Position numbers and translations under genes: made by a program. From Triglochin maritima (lineage: Eukaryota; Streptophyta; Magnoliopsida; Alismatales; Juncaginaceae), in assembly GCA_963682175.1 (NCBI GenBank), contig OY821782.1, forward strand, positions 32,509,741 to 32,573,740: 64,000 bases of DNA, in the 5' to 3' direction. This document shows, in pieces, positions 24,914 to 34,332 of the stretch (positions within the stretch are counted from its first letter, which is position 1; each line of letters opens with the position of its first letter). The notes below the pieces were generated by a model. The model saw only the letters and a program-made list of their open reading frames with translations, was not told the DNA's origin and made no database searches.

Positions 24914-26487
24914 TACAGGCACAAGGAATCCCATGTGTTGTCAGGAAAACACACCCACAACGATATTCAATTTCATCACTTAAGTCATGCATTCTCTTCA
25001 ACTCCTGAGTCATTAACGACAAACAGTGATGCGAAACTCGGCCATTTATATGATGAAACAAAGGACCTATGTAATGTGCCAAATTTCGACTTCTCGAATC
25101 TTCAAGAAAGTTCTGAATATTCGTCAGCTGCATTTCAATAGACGAGAGCGGCAGTCGATGTAGTGATCCACTCTTTCAGAGCCGAATGTGCACTTTCCAC
25201 CCTGCAGTTCGTAGTGTTGCCGAAATGAAGAACTTGATTCGTCCAATTCAACACGAATTTTTCCTTATGCACCTACCACGTGTCTTCCACATACTTCGTC
25301 AGCACTGGACAGGAACTGTAAGAATCCTTCAGATTACGGACTGCTCTATCATAATCCGTCTGTGAATCAGAAAGCATGACTCTCCTCCATCTTCCACGTC
25401 TAAAACTCTCTACAAGCTGCTTCTCCTTGACGAATACGTGGTATGCGTAGTTGTACACGTCTTTGTTGATATGCCAGGTGCATAGTAAATGAGCTGACTC
25501 AGGAAAAACCTCTGCCACTGGTCGCATCAAACCCATCTCCCGGTCCGTAATTATTGCTGTCGGGCTAACAATATCCAATAACAGTTCTTGCAACCTCTCC
25601 AACACCCACCGGTAACTAGACTCGGTCTGATCCTGCAAATTCGCATATCCGACGAGGAAATTCATATTTGTTGGAGTAATTCCAACCATCTCAAACAAAG
25701 GCATCTTGTACTTGTTCGTCTTATACGTCGAATCCATACAAATCACAAATGGGTATGTACGCAACAACTGAACTGAAGTCGGATGTGCCAAAAATGCGTG
25801 AGTCAAGACATTAGTTTCTTCATCTGCCACAATCCAATGCAAATACTTATGCTGCACTGCCTCTCTGAGAAACTGCTGCGCGGGATTCCTGTCTTCAGAT
25901 TTCGTCCTCCTCATGTACTCTCTGAAGTTGTAAATGTGCCTTTGATTCGGATTATCGTCCGGAAATTTCTTCTTTACCGCCAACAAAATGTTACGGGGTC
26001 TTGCTTGCGCCTCTGTCATTTCCCGAACAATTTGCTTTGGCCCAGCACTAAGTCCACTGACCTGTCGGTGACCCTCTGAATGAACTGCCAATGGGTGGTT
26101 GTGTTGCCCATACATGCTACTAGAAACAATAACCCGTCCATCACGATCTCGTCGTTCCACCACTTTTACCAAAAACCGACAACCGCAACATTTTCTTTTC
26201 GTATTCTTTCGCAGTGCAATACTCGTATCACGAGAACTCATCTCACGTCTGCGATCACATCTGAGGTAACAATCCATCCGGTTATCTGCTTTCGGTTTGT
26301 ATGATGATTTTACAATAAAAAAATCCGGCTCCTATTGCAACTTGTTTCGCCCATTTACAACCTTCCTCGATTGTTGAAAATATTTCTTTACTGTTAAAAA
26401 TCTCACTGTAATCTACTCCATCACCACCGAAATCTTGCAACGGAACCTGAAAAATTTGAATTAAACAGAAAATTAAAAAAAAATCGA

Positions 26488-26603
26488 GCGTCTGGCTAAA
26501 CCGCCTCATCCAAGGTGGAGGCGTCTGCCAAACACGCCTCCACATAGGTGGAGGCGGTTTAGGCAGACGCCTCTACCTTGGTGGAGGCGGTTTAGCCAGA
26601 CGC
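26488..26603. repeat. 116-bp near-perfect palindrome in intron 1 of the transposase gene
   Basis: Arms of about 42 bp (GCGTCTGGCTAAACCGCCTC... and its inverted partner ending GGTTTAGCCAGACGC) differ at about two positions. The loop is itself a hairpin (CGCCTCCAC ATAG GTGGAGGCG). It is strikingly GC-rich compared with the surrounding poly-A/T intron. Confidence 0.85.
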
Positions 26604-26759
26604 CCGAGTCGTGAAAAAAATTCCGCACCCGTTACCTCGCCGGATTCAGGTGCTTCGCCAGACATTTTCGTGGTGTTGGTACTAGGAATGTGAGTAAAAC
26701 TGAGTCAAACACCTTATTTAAAGACACGGGACGAAATCAGTATTAATTGATTTGTTAAG

Positions 26760-26820
26760 GGCAAAAAGGTCATTTTTGGGGCGATTTAAGTAGTTTTCCG
26801 ACGACGAATAGTAGTTCCCT
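26760..26820 (-). repeat. Right terminal inverted repeat of the MULE
   Basis: Read on the minus strand, TATTCGTCGTCGGAAAACTA followed by CTTAAATCG mirrors the left end, with a few extra bases at the tip (AGGGAACTAC). The transposase gene starts about 155 bp inside this end. Confidence 0.8.
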
Positions 26821-26829
26821 TTTTTTTGG

Positions 26830-27477
26830 GGGAGAAGAGATGTTGAAACAAAACACTTATGACTTATCTGCGACAAAAACCATGCGATTATGTTTATTTA
26901 TATCATTTTAGAAGTTAAACACAAGGTGTGATTATGGTTCTTGATGGGGCGGATTTTACCAACAATCTGTCCTTCCTAATGCGGTAGCCGACAAAAAGAT
27001 TTTTACCCGCCAACCTGCCACTCGCATACGTCGAATATGCAGGGCGGGTTACAGTTTTCTCGCAATCCTTCATGCATAACCCACAATCCGCCTAACCTGA
27101 TAACTTGTCTACTGATAATCTGACAACCATGTACTGACGCAACTCAAAACTTTTGAATTCTCCCCCTTTCTGTGAAGCAAATGACGTTGATGCAGCTTGG
27201 TGAGGGTCATTTTAATAATAAGCTAAATTATCGAGATGTTGCTTTTATAAGTACATATAAAAGATATAGGCAATCATATGATGAGGATCTTGATCCTCTC
27301 AAATTGGGGTTAAATTTGACCCTCAAATTCATCAAATATTAACAACTAATTTTAATATAATTGTGGTTATTTATCCACCATAATTGTTAAATTTGCAATA
27401 TAATTATTGTGATTTTTCGGGAACAACGGCAAATAGTTCACACTATGCAATGATCCCCAACAACGGCATCAAAAACT
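26830..27477. other. Former upstream region of the synthetase gene and mixed repeats
   Basis: This flank was next to the synthetase start before the MULE arrived. It contains a GC-richer stretch near 26950-27080 (repeats of CGGGTTAC / AACCCACAATCCGC type, hAT-like), then AT-rich sequence with no ORF. At 27455-27476 the minus strand has TGATGCCGTTGTTGGGGA, a primer-binding-site-like motif belonging to the LTR next door. Confidence 0.4.
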
Positions 27478-28043
27478 TGTTTTATTGTTTTATTTAACTG
27501 CAAGTGCATGGTGTCGGTGAAGACGAGGCAAGTATGGGTCAGTCCACAAGGATCGTGAATGTTCGGGTTCACAACTAAATCCATAATCAAATCGGCAAAA
27601 AGGATGGAGGATGTAATTTATTTATTATAATCTACACTACAATTAACTAAATGCAACTTAGCTAACACTTAGAAGACAGGGACTATTGATTAGGCATAAA
27701 TTAAGGTGATGTGTGTAGTTGACATGAAGAATAAAATGGTGTTATTAGTGTCATGAAAGCATGAAAGGTGTCTAAATATTATGGCAAACATCCATCAAAC
27801 ATTAACATCTAATTTCAAGTTAGTGATCAAAGCATGGAAGGTGTCTAAAGATTATGGCAAACATCCATCAAACATTCAAACAACCCATTATTAAGATCAA
27901 ACATGTATTCTAAACAACATTTAAGGTAATGCACCTAGATATGAGCATAGAAAATGAAACCATTTAGGAAACGTACGACATTCCATCAAACACCTGGTGG
28001 CCATGCACCTTAATGAAGTAAATCTACACATTTGAATCATAAC
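27478..28043 (-). repeat. Athila-type LTR fragment, minus orientation
   Basis: The right neighbour of a primer-binding-site-like motif (27455-27476). Read on the minus strand it ends CAATAAAACA after a CACTTGCAGTTAAA segment, like LTR 3' ends elsewhere in the window. It includes a roughly 64-bp imperfect tandem duplication containing GGTGTCTAAA.ATTATGGCA near 27750-27890. The element body expected to the left (in minus orientation) is missing. Confidence 0.55.
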
Positions 28044-28132
28044 TGCTTATTCATTTTAAATTTAGACCGCAAGTTCACATCCGTCGGTGAAGACGGTGCA
28101 AGTATGGGTCGATCCGCAGGGAGGTGAGTAGC
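28044..28132 (-). repeat. LTR fragment, first part (split by the 28133-35532 element)
   Basis: TGCTTATTCATTTTAAATTTAGACCGCAAG... through GCAGGGAGGTGAGTAGC aligns with the start of the LTR at 58784. It continues at 35533 after the inserted element with GTAGCCTCTAGTTTGACCGAAAT, so the inserted element interrupted this LTR. Confidence 0.75.
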
Positions 28133-29334
28133 TGATGCATTGCATACATTGCATCATATGTCTTTCATTTAGATTACTTTTATATCAATAAATGCTACTA
28201 AGGTATGTGTTTAGTCTTATTTACAGAATACAGGGACCTGAATGCAAATTACCCACATCCCGAGCATAAACGCGTACAAAAGACTCGTTTCTATCATAAA
28301 GACCAAGTTCAAGTTTATCGGGTTTCAAATGGAAATGTATCCAAGCATAAAAGCATTGAAGACCTAATTACGAAAAGAACAAGGACTTAAGCACAAAAGT
28401 AGCCGGGGACTTAATTGCAAAAAGTCAAGGACCTAATTGCAAATCACGAGTAGATTTTATTATTATGGAGAAAATATAAAGAAAAATCAATGTGGATCTC
28501 CAAATATATGAAGAAATTAATTCGGATCTCCAAAGATATGCAAGAATCAATCCAGACGCGCAAATGACATTGAAATCATACCATAAACACACAGGAAAAA
28601 TCCGGGTCGATTCGGAGCCAAAAAGGTGGCGATTCCGCCGCACCTCAAGAGCAAATTGCGGCGAATCCGCCGCACCAAATTAGATCAATGCTCTAAAAAT
28701 TTTACCGGTTGCGTGTTGACGCGTGTACTTTCTTATTTCATGCTTAGGTCCCTTGTATCGGCTATAAATAGCCCCGAGAACGATGTTGTGAGGAGTTCTT
28801 CCTTTTGTTCCATAATTTAGCAATAAAATTCTGTTTCTTTTATTTTATGTTTTTAATTTTCTTTTCTTAGTTTCTCTAGGACCCCTTCTCCCTCCCTCCA
28901 TCTATGAGTTTCTAACTCTTTCCAAAGGGTGGGGGTGACGGATTTAGGGTGATGAGAAGAGAAGATGTTATTATTTTAATTTTGTATTAGTATGTTTTGA
29001 TTACTTGAGTTTATGTTAAATCATTTATCATGTAATGCTTTATAACTAATATGATTTATTATAAGTTTCAGAATTCTCTAATCTAAACCCGATATCTAAA
29101 CCTCCACCCAACGGAATTCACCATCTTTGTTCTTGTTTTAGTTTTATTTGTTCATGTTTCTTGCTTTAGATAATTAAAACCCAAAAATCTCAAAACCAAC
29201 CAATTTAATTGTTCTCTCTCTCTCTCTAATCGAAAATCAAAAAATAACAATATGTCTCCCTCCTTGTGTTCGACCCGTATTTGCCACGTCTTCATTGACA
29301 CCGTGCACTTGCGGTATAAATAAAATTCTCATCA
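28133..29334 (+). repeat. 5' LTR of the young Gag-protease element
   Basis: 1,202 bp. Carries GGCTATAAATAGCC (near 28759), a self-complementary TATA-box context, and GCGGCGAAT/CCGCCGCA repeats near 28625-28675. Almost identical to the 3' LTR. Confidence 0.9.
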
Positions 29335-29339
29335 AGTTT

Positions 29340-29357
29340 TTGGCGCCGTTGCCGGGG
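29340..29357 (+). promoter_or_regulatory. Primer-binding site
   Basis: TGGCGCCGTTGCCGGGGA, five bases inside the LTR end. In Athila/Calypso-type plant elements this site is described as complementary to the 3' end of tRNA-Asp and primes minus-strand synthesis. Confidence 0.85.
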
Positions 29358-30789
29358 AGGCGACGCAGATTTTGTTGTTTTTGTATTTCGATTTTATCCT
29401 GTTTATCTTGTGCGCGATCTAAGTATTTGGATTTGTGTTTCAGGAGACAACAGAGTGCACGGCGAAATCCGAGCACCATTTGAGCTAAACGAGCGGCGAA
29501 ATCGCCGCACCTGAAGAACAACTTGCGGCGAATCCGCCGCACACTTGGAGCTTCTAGGCTTCAACTTTTTCTGGGACGCGACTCATCTCTGGGTGGACGC
29601 GTAAAGCTACTGAAATTTCGAGAGCGGGCGGCGAACCCGACTGAGCATTGCGTAGGTAAACTTCGTTGCCTTTTTCCTCGTAATTTCTAGTTTCAGAAAA
29701 TTTCCTTTTATTAGAATTGCACGTGTTAAGCTTAAATTCCATAATTGGCAATATTTCAACTCTGACCTAAAATTCGCAAAATTAGAAAGACCTTAGTGCA
29801 TGCATCATATAATGTTTTGTTTGCATTATTCTTGCTAAATTCTTGCAAATCAATTTCTGTTGAAGAGTGCTGGAGGCAAGGTACGTATCGCGGTTTTTAA
29901 CGATTGCTTTTAAGCATATAATTTAATTTGCATACAACCTTGCAATTGCTCCCATTAAAAAGACCATTGTTTGACTATCTTTGTTAGATCTAAGTTAAAC
30001 TATCTTAAGGGCAACTCCGTAGGAAAAGATACGGTGGGGATTTCATCACCCTTCCGTGACCCACAAATCACAATCCTAAAGTGTCACCCAAGCCTTAAAA
30101 TTTAAAATCAATTAGACATTGGCCCCTAAGGACTCGGACTCAATTAAGGAGAAGAATTGGTTTGACTTGCTATGACCTGAAGCCGATCGAATTCAATTTG
30201 GTGTCTAGGAAGTGTTTTTGTGTTGACGAAAGTCTTCCAAGCGAAGTGGTTGTCTAATTGGCACCGACTCTGTCGGAAGCGCCCCCACTAGCTATACACT
30301 ACCTGGCCAATTTGGTTTGATTAGTGAGGGAGGTGAATCAAGCAAATCAATTCGACTCAACCAGTTAGGAGTCGTCTAGATTTAAGTGACACTAGGTCTA
30401 GGATTGTTTGAACCGTGCTTTCTTAGGAAATTTCTGACCAACCCTCTTTTCTATCTTTAGAGTTAAGTTTCCTTTCTCATCTGAGTCTTCTTTCTCTTCT
30501 CACCTAAATTCTCTAGATTAGGATTCCTTTCTCATCTTGCCCCATTCTATTGTTTGTTTCCCTTTTGAAAAAAAAAACATAAAAAAAACGAAAATTAAAA
30601 AAAAAAATGTAATTAATTCTTGAAATTAAATTTGGAATTTAAATTTTGAATTTGAATTCAAAAATTGATTCAACCCGGTGCACTCAGATTTGGATTCGGG
30701 ACTTGAGTAATCGACTCTCACGAGTTCATCTAGATTCCAGTCTGGAACTTAACCCCAATCCACCTGTTGCACCACCTCACCCAGATCCA
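29358..30789 (+). other. Non-coding leader of the young element
   Basis: About 1.4 kb between primer-binding site and Gag ATG. It probably holds the packaging signal. A poly-A-rich tract lies at 30568-30608. Its first 0.9 kb is homologous to 48622-49527, the leader of the related broken element. Confidence 0.7.
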
Positions 30790-33225
30790 ATGGGTGAGAA
30801 CGTAGTGGATCCGCCTGTTGCACAACCTATAGCTCTGAGGGATCGATGCTATCCAGCGATGGCTGCTCAGCCATCGTGCATCGTTATGCCCACCATACTG
30901 GGTCGCGACTTCGAACTTAAGGCACAATACATGAGTATGTTGCCTAAGTTCACCTCTAGGGAAGATCCATATCTCTTCCTTAGAGAATTTGAGGAAATCT
31001 GCTCTCTTATGCAATACCAGCATATCCCTGAAGAGGCAGTGCGTCTGAAATTTGTGCCTCTGGCACTAAAAGACGACGCTAAGAAATGGCTATATAGTCT
31101 AGCCGAAAGATCTATTAGGAGTTGGGCTGAGTTTGTTCAAGTATTCCTGAAAAAATATTTTCCCAACCATAAGACTATGAGGATTAGGAATGAAATTGTT
31201 GCATTCGTTCAGTCTGAGAGCGAACCGTTCTATTCCTATCTAGAAAGATTTAAGAGTGTACTGACCCAATGCCCTCATCATGGAATTCCAAGATGGCAAT
31301 TATGCCAAATTATTTATGAGGGATTGACACCCACATCTAGAGTTATGGTAGAATCCGTAAGCCAAGGGAACTTTATGTCGAAAAATGAAAATGATGCCTG
31401 GACTTTCCTTGAGGATTTAGCCGAAAACAGTATGCAATGGGACAATGCTAGAACACCGCTTAACCCAAGTATTGGATCTAGAATAGCAAGCCAACCCAAA
31501 CCAGGTGTCTTAGCTGTAGATGCCAATATAGCGGCTGAAGCAAAACTAGCTACCCTTATGCGCAGAATGGAAAGTCTAGAGCTACAAGCCCAAACCCGAG
31601 TGAATCAAGCATCGTCTATCCGCTGCTCTAGATGTGGTCAGACTGGTCATGTAATGGAGGATTGTGCGGACTGGGAACAAGTTAATGCCATGTATAACCA
31701 TGCTAGAAATGACCCCTACGCATCAACCTATAACTCTGGTTGGCGTAATAATTCCAATTTCTCATCAAACCAACAAGGTCAACCTCCTAGACAACAACCA
31801 AACCCGTATGTCCAAAATAATACATCTTCTGGGTTTAGTAACAATAACGATCATGAGGTTAGGTTGACAAGCTTGGAAAATTTGATGAAAACCTTTATAC
31901 AAACAACCAACCAGACCTTCCAAAGGCTAGAGACACAAGTCAGTCAACTAGCACAAATAGTAGGTGAAAGAGAGAAGGGTCGGTTTCCAAGTCAACCTGA
32001 GGTGAACCCTAGATCTAATAATAATTCATATCAATCCTATCAAGCACCTTCAGGAAATAACAACCCTAGACCGGTTCAAATGGTTAATGAGGAAGGACCG
32101 TTCCAACAAATAAATGCAGTAGTATCATTACGGTCCGGAAGACAAGTTGATAACAATGTGGTAAATCCTAGAGTGTCCAATCAATCTAGCCATCAAGCAC
32201 CCACATATGACCTGACCATTGAACCTGACGTCCAATCTGAAACGCCCAACCCACCTACTCAACCTGAACCCCTAGCTCAACCTGAACCTGAGCGAGTCTA
32301 TGTTCCTAAAGCCCCATTTCCCAATAGACTCAAAAAGAACTCAAGTGCACAAATAGAGAAAATCTTGGAAGTATTTAAGCAAGTTAAGGTGAACATTCCA
32401 CTCTTAGACATGATTCAACAAATACCTGCTTATGCTAAATTCTTAAAAGATTTGTGCACTAAAAAGAGAAAAACAAACGTACCAAAGAAGGCATTCTTAA
32501 CTGCAAACATAAGTTCTATTTTGTCCAACACATCTCCTATAAAATATAAGGATCCTGGATGTCCCACAATTTCATGTGCAATAGGAGATACTTTTATCAA
32601 CAAAGCCCTTCTAGACCTTGGTGCTAGTGTTAACCTACTCCCATACTCTGTCTATGAGCAAATGAACCTTGGTCCATTAAAACCCTCTAGGACAACCCTT
32701 CAATTTGCTGATTGCTCTATTAAGAAACCAAGAGGTGTAGTAGAGGATGTTTTGATCAAGGTTGGTGACTTCATTTACCCAGTGGATTTTGTCGTACTAG
32801 ATACCGCACCTGTTGTAAATCCTAATCGACAAATCCCTGTAATTCTAGGCAGACCCTTTTTGGCCACTTCCGAAGCATTGATAAACTGTCGAAATGGGCT
32901 CATGCAATTATCTTTTGGGAACTTAAAAGCTGAATTTAATATCTTTCATATTGATAGTGAGCCAGAAATAACATGCAATCAAAGTGATGTTGTGATGAAA
33001 TCGCGTATCTATAATATTTCTGAATCGTCACAAAATCAAAAAGGAAGTAAGAAAAAGGGGAGGAATTCATCTACACACCCACCGTCACTCGAGCAAATAA
33101 GAGAACCAATTTATGTGAGGGGTGTGGAACCTGTAACTCAGGACGCTCATTGCAACATGGGGAACAATTCAACTGGATACATGCACCAATATGGTGTCAT
33201 TCAATCGAGTTCTGACTATGGTTGA
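30790..33225 (+). CDS. Gag-protease polyprotein of Athila/Tat-like retrotransposon
   Basis: Intact 811-residue ORF from the first in-frame ATG (MGENVVDPPV); the frame is open back to 30643, so an upstream non-ATG start is possible. Domains in order: retrotransposon Gag core (about residues 45-225: FELKAQYMSMLPKF, DDAKKWLYSLAERS, FPNHKTMRIRNEI, CPHHGIPRWQLCQIIYEGL); a CX2CX4HX4C zinc knuckle CSRCGQTGHVMEDC at about residues 279-292; a Pro/Gln/Asn-rich linker with a SLRSGRQV segment; an aspartic protease near residues 600-700 with LLDLGASVNLLP and VILGRPFLATS. The protease has the plant Athila form DLGAS in place of DTGAS. The ORF then ends without polymerase. It would form particles that package its RNA, while enzymes come from an autonomous relative. 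Confidence 0.9.
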   Translation: MGENVVDPPVAQPIALRDRCYPAMAAQPSCIVMPTILGRDFELKAQYMSMLPKFTSREDPYLFLREFEEICSLMQYQHIPEEAVRLKFVPLALKDDAKKWLYSLAERSIRSWAEFVQVFLKKYFPNHKTMRIRNEIVAFVQSESEPFYSYLERFKSVLTQCPHHGIPRWQLCQIIYEGLTPTSRVMVESVSQGNFMSKNENDAWTFLEDLAENSMQWDNARTPLNPSIGSRIASQPKPGVLAVDANIAAEAKLATLMRRMESLELQAQTRVNQASSIRCSRCGQTGHVMEDCADWEQVNAMYNHARNDPYASTYNSGWRNNSNFSSNQQGQPPRQQPNPYVQNNTSSGFSNNNDHEVRLTSLENLMKTFIQTTNQTFQRLETQVSQLAQIVGEREKGRFPSQPEVNPRSNNNSYQSYQAPSGNNNPRPVQMVNEEGPFQQINAVVSLRSGRQVDNNVVNPRVSNQSSHQAPTYDLTIEPDVQSETPNPPTQPEPLAQPEPERVYVPKAPFPNRLKKNSSAQIEKILEVFKQVKVNIPLLDMIQQIPAYAKFLKDLCTKKRKTNVPKKAFLTANISSILSNTSPIKYKDPGCPTISCAIGDTFINKALLDLGASVNLLPYSVYEQMNLGPLKPSRTTLQFADCSIKKPRGVVEDVLIKVGDFIYPVDFVVLDTAPVVNPNRQIPVILGRPFLATSEALINCRNGLMQLSFGNLKAEFNIFHIDSEPEITCNQSDVVMKSRIYNISESSQNQKGSKKKGRNSSTHPPSLEQIREPIYVRGVEPVTQDAHCNMGNNSTGYMHQYGVIQSSSDYG

Positions 33226-34332
33226 CTTTGAGCAAATTCCATCCTTCCACCGCAATTCACCAAGGTAATAAGTGCATTTGCTTTATATTTGCATACATTG
33301 AGGACAATGCATGATTTAGGTGTGGGGGGGTGTTTATGTATATATTTATCTATATATTCTGTCTTTTATTTAAAAATAAAAATAAAAAATAAAAAATTAA
33401 TGTTTCATGACATAGCTTAAGATTGAATTGCTAAAACCCGTGTACAAATTGCATTGAGTTTTTGTTCCTTATTATATAGTTCTGCTTGTAGAAATTGTGA
33501 CATAAATCTAAGTTCCAAAGAACCCATTGCCCTTTAAGACATGTATGCACTTAAATTGAATGAATCAAATCTTTGAAGTGGTTGATAAAAAGCAGAGGTT
33601 GAGGAAAATATACCGGGAAGTGTGGACTTCTAATAGCAATTAAGCCTTGAGGAAAATAAAAATAAAAATAAAGGAATAAAGTGAAGAAAACACATTTTGC
33701 AAAATGATTACAAAAGCCCAAGCCTTTGAGTCATTGGTCCGTAGGGGTATCTTGAAACCCGGTAACTTGAGTCTACCAGCTTGGGATTATCGACCAAACT
33801 CGCTACACGAATGCAAAAGGGTAAAAGTGTCAAAAAGCAAATGTGTTGAATCACGGAAGAAAAGAAAAGAAAAAATAATAATAATCAAGGCCCAAAGCTA
33901 AAAGAATGATCCATGCCATGGTTGATCCGAATGATACTTCACCACCAAAGGAGGCGTGCAAAATAATTCAAGTGATAAACATGTGTAGAAGGGTTAGTGG
34001 TGTGAATGTTGGAGGAACAAAGACCAAGTCATATTTTTAATGAGTTAGATTTATATAATGAGCATGCAAGAATTCTCAGTGAGATGTATAAGGTTGAGGT
34101 AGGGATATTGAGAACTATTAAAGAAATGTTGATTCAGGATTTTGTGGGTATATCCGCTGAAAACCCTCAGGAGACAACACTCCTCCCCCTTGGCAACAAG
34201 GAGGTTTAACGGCTTGTTGCACATGCTAAGTGCAACCGTGATTCCTACGAAAGTGAGTTAGGATTTCCCTGTTTTTATTTTTCTTATATTCTGTTTTGCT
34301 AGGGACTAGCAAAATCTAGGTGTGGGGGTATT
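33226..34332 (+). other. 3' non-coding interior of the young element
   Basis: About 1.1 kb from the Gag-protease stop to the 3' LTR where an intact element would carry pol. It holds purine-rich tracts (GGTGTGGGGGGGTG near 33322 and the final AGGTGTGGGGGTATT at 34318-34332) and short ORFs at 33704-33901 and 34006-34209, which I do not recognise. The segment GCATACATTGAGGACAATGC near 33290 recurs, inverted, at 47265. Confidence 0.7.

Larger units (their letters stand above)
22209..26665 (-). pseudogene. MULE transposase with C-terminal OTU domain, disabled
   Basis: Order on the minus strand: exon 1 26665-26636 (MSGEAPESGE); exon 2 from 26446 with an N-terminal FAR1/MuDR-type DNA-binding region (KCCGCRFLVK, YGQHNHPL); MULE catalytic core 25800-25300 (CMDSTYKTNKYKMPL, the DDE-containing segment with TDRE and WHINK); SWIM zinc finger (CGCVFLTTHGIPCAC); RGRGRSG-rich linker near 23000-23100; OTU domain in the last exon 22819-22209 with ADGNCGFRC (catalytic Asp/Cys) and a late His in SYAHFIRL. 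OTU domains are cysteine proteases that remove ubiquitin. Lesions: a frameshift in the A/T run near 26320, a stop at 25273, a deletion-frameshift near 25140, a frameshift near 23125, and a solo LTR in the SWIM finger at 23375-24913. Removing the LTR and one TSD copy restores the frame at that spot. Confidence 0.85.
19222..26820. mobile_element. Complete Mutator-like element (MULE) with PMD gene and transposase-OTU gene
   Basis: Terminal inverted repeats of about 60 bp (19222-19280 and 26760-26820) share TATTCGTCGTCG and AAAACTACTTAAATC. An identical 9-mer TTTTTTTGG flanks the element (19213-19221 and 26821-26829), matching the 9-bp target duplication of MULEs, although it lies in a T-run. Two convergent genes fill it: the PMD gene (19361-21929, plus) and the transposase-OTU gene (26665-22209, minus), separated by 280 bp, recalling the convergent layout of MuDR. 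Length is 7.6 kb including a 1.5-kb solo LTR. The insertion lies 115 bp upstream of the synthetase ATG, in its promoter or 5' UTR. Confidence 0.85.

Noticed and set aside
28205..28820. Short ORFs repeated at 34405-34883, 47494-47736 and 50117-50359
   Set aside because: They are part of LTR U3/R sequence; their duplication follows the LTRs.
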